From contig DAIDIA010000182.1 in the NCBI GenBank assembly GCA_027459565.1, positions 1 to 7,089 of the forward strand: a stretch of DNA of 7,089 nt. The letters are read 5' to 3'. Numbering within the stretch: position 1 is the first letter of the stretch; each line of letters starts with the position of its first letter. Shown here piece after piece: positions 6,617 to 7,089 of this stretch. Below the pieces are notes generated by a model. The model did not search any database. It had not been told where the DNA came from and saw nothing but the letters and a program-made list of their open reading frames with translations. A program made the position numbers and the translations under genes. This DNA is from Acidimicrobiaceae bacterium (GTDB lineage Bacteria; Actinomycetota; Acidimicrobiia; Acidimicrobiales; Bog-793).

Positions 6617-7089
6617 ATGGCGAGCACAATCCGAAGCCAGCAGAAGGCTGACCGGCGCCTTCAGATCCTTGCGCAGGCCTCCCAGCTGTTCGCGGAACAT
6701 GGCTTCCGCTCGATCTCGATCGAGGATCTCGGCGCCGCGGTCGGAGTCAGCGGCCCCGCGATCTACCGGCACTTCCCGAGCAAGGAGGCGATCCTCGCCG
6801 AGCTGCTGGTCGGAGTGAGTCAGCGGCTGCTTGAGGGCGGAACCATCGAGGCGGCGCGCCCGGGTACGCCCGGGGAGGCGCTCGGACGCCTGATCCGCTT
6901 CCACACCGATTTCGCGCTCCGGGACCGCAACCTCATCCGGATCCAAGACCGGGACCTCTCGCAACTCTCGACAGACGAACAGCACCTCGTGCGAAAGTTG
7001 CAGCGCGCCTATGTGGATGTGTGGGTGGCCTCGCTCGTCGACTTTGATCCAGGGCTCTCGCCGAGCATCGCCCGCACCAAGGTGCACGC
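6617..7089 (+). CDS. TetR/AcrR-family transcriptional regulator, N-terminal part (runs off the window); likely repressor of the leucine operon
   Basis: The frame opens with ATG at 6617 and stays open to the right edge (157 codons visible), so the C-terminus is missing. The N-terminal TetR DNA-binding domain is clear: RRLQILAQASQLFAEHGF (13-30), then the helix-turn-helix SIEDLGAAVGVSGPAIYRHF (34-53) and PSKEAILAELL. The rest is the variable helical ligand-binding domain (ALGRLIRFHTDFALRDRNLI, then QDRDLSQLSTDEQHLVRKLQ), with no further recognisable motif. It is transcribed away from accD1 across a 126-base gap holding a perfect inverted repeat, the usual layout for an autoregulating local repressor. 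The equivalent mycobacterial operon is governed by the TetR protein BkaR/Rv2506; orthology is inferred from context, not shown. The other nearby start codons, GTG at 6592 and ATG at 6597, are out of frame. Confidence 0.92.
   Translation, partial: MASTIRSQQKADRRLQILAQASQLFAEHGFRSISIEDLGAAVGVSGPAIYRHFPSKEAILAELLVGVSQRLLEGGTIEAARPGTPGEALGRLIRFHTDFALRDRNLIRIQDRDLSQLSTDEQHLVRKLQRAYVDVWVASLVDFDPGLSPSIARTKVH

Noticed and set aside
6560..7087. Minus-strand open frame (175 codons) opposite the tetR gene
   Set aside because: It is antisense to a clear TetR helix-turn-helix gene and has no recognisable domain.

Overview
The window holds an actinobacterial gene cluster for the lower part of leucine breakdown. 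It is a five-gene operon on the minus strand, accD1 - accA1 - fadE19-like - maoC - citE-like. At its head is a divergent TetR-family repressor gene that runs off the right edge. At its tail is the 3' end of a convergent Lrp/AsnC-family regulator that runs off the left edge. High G+C, GTG and TTG starts, few U-tailed terminators, and gene order and content matching Mycobacterium tuberculosis Rv2502c-Rv2498c all point to an actinomycete-type (Actinomycetota) chromosome. The genus cannot be read from the sequence.

Layout, left to right: 1-278, C-terminal end of an Lrp/AsnC regulator (+); 246-290, two tandem hairpins between the converging genes; 311-1129, CitE/HpcH-type beta-hydroxyacyl-CoA lyase (-, GTG start, 4-base overlap with the next gene); 1126-1617, MaoC-type hot-dog hydratase (-); 1618-1697, an 80-base gap, the only real gap inside the operon; 1698-2846, acyl-CoA dehydrogenase (-, TTG start); 2848-4881, biotin-carrying alpha subunit of an acyl-CoA carboxylase (-); 4886-6490, carboxyltransferase beta subunit of methylcrotonyl-CoA carboxylase type (-, GTG start); 6491-6616, divergent regulatory region with a perfect 7-base inverted repeat; 6617 to the right edge, TetR regulator (+).

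Read as a pathway, the operon takes isovaleryl-CoA to acetyl-CoA plus acetoacetate. The dehydrogenase makes 3-methylcrotonyl-CoA, and the AccA1/AccD1 carboxylase makes 3-methylglutaconyl-CoA. The MaoC protein then hydrates this, expected to give (R)-HMG-CoA, and the CitE-like lyase cleaves it. Neither a crotonase-fold methylglutaconyl-CoA hydratase nor a DRE-TIM HMG-CoA lyase is present. This is the non-classical (R)-branch described for M. tuberculosis Rv2499c/Rv2498c, where the last two enzymes also serve itaconate/citramalyl-CoA breakdown. The TetR protein most likely represses the operon and itself through the palindrome at 6535-6556.

The system is not wholly new. The points of interest are its compact five-gene form, residue changes in the hydratase and lyase motifs, the dehydrogenase's choice of catalytic base, and a possible leaderless mini-ORF overlapping the accD1 start.
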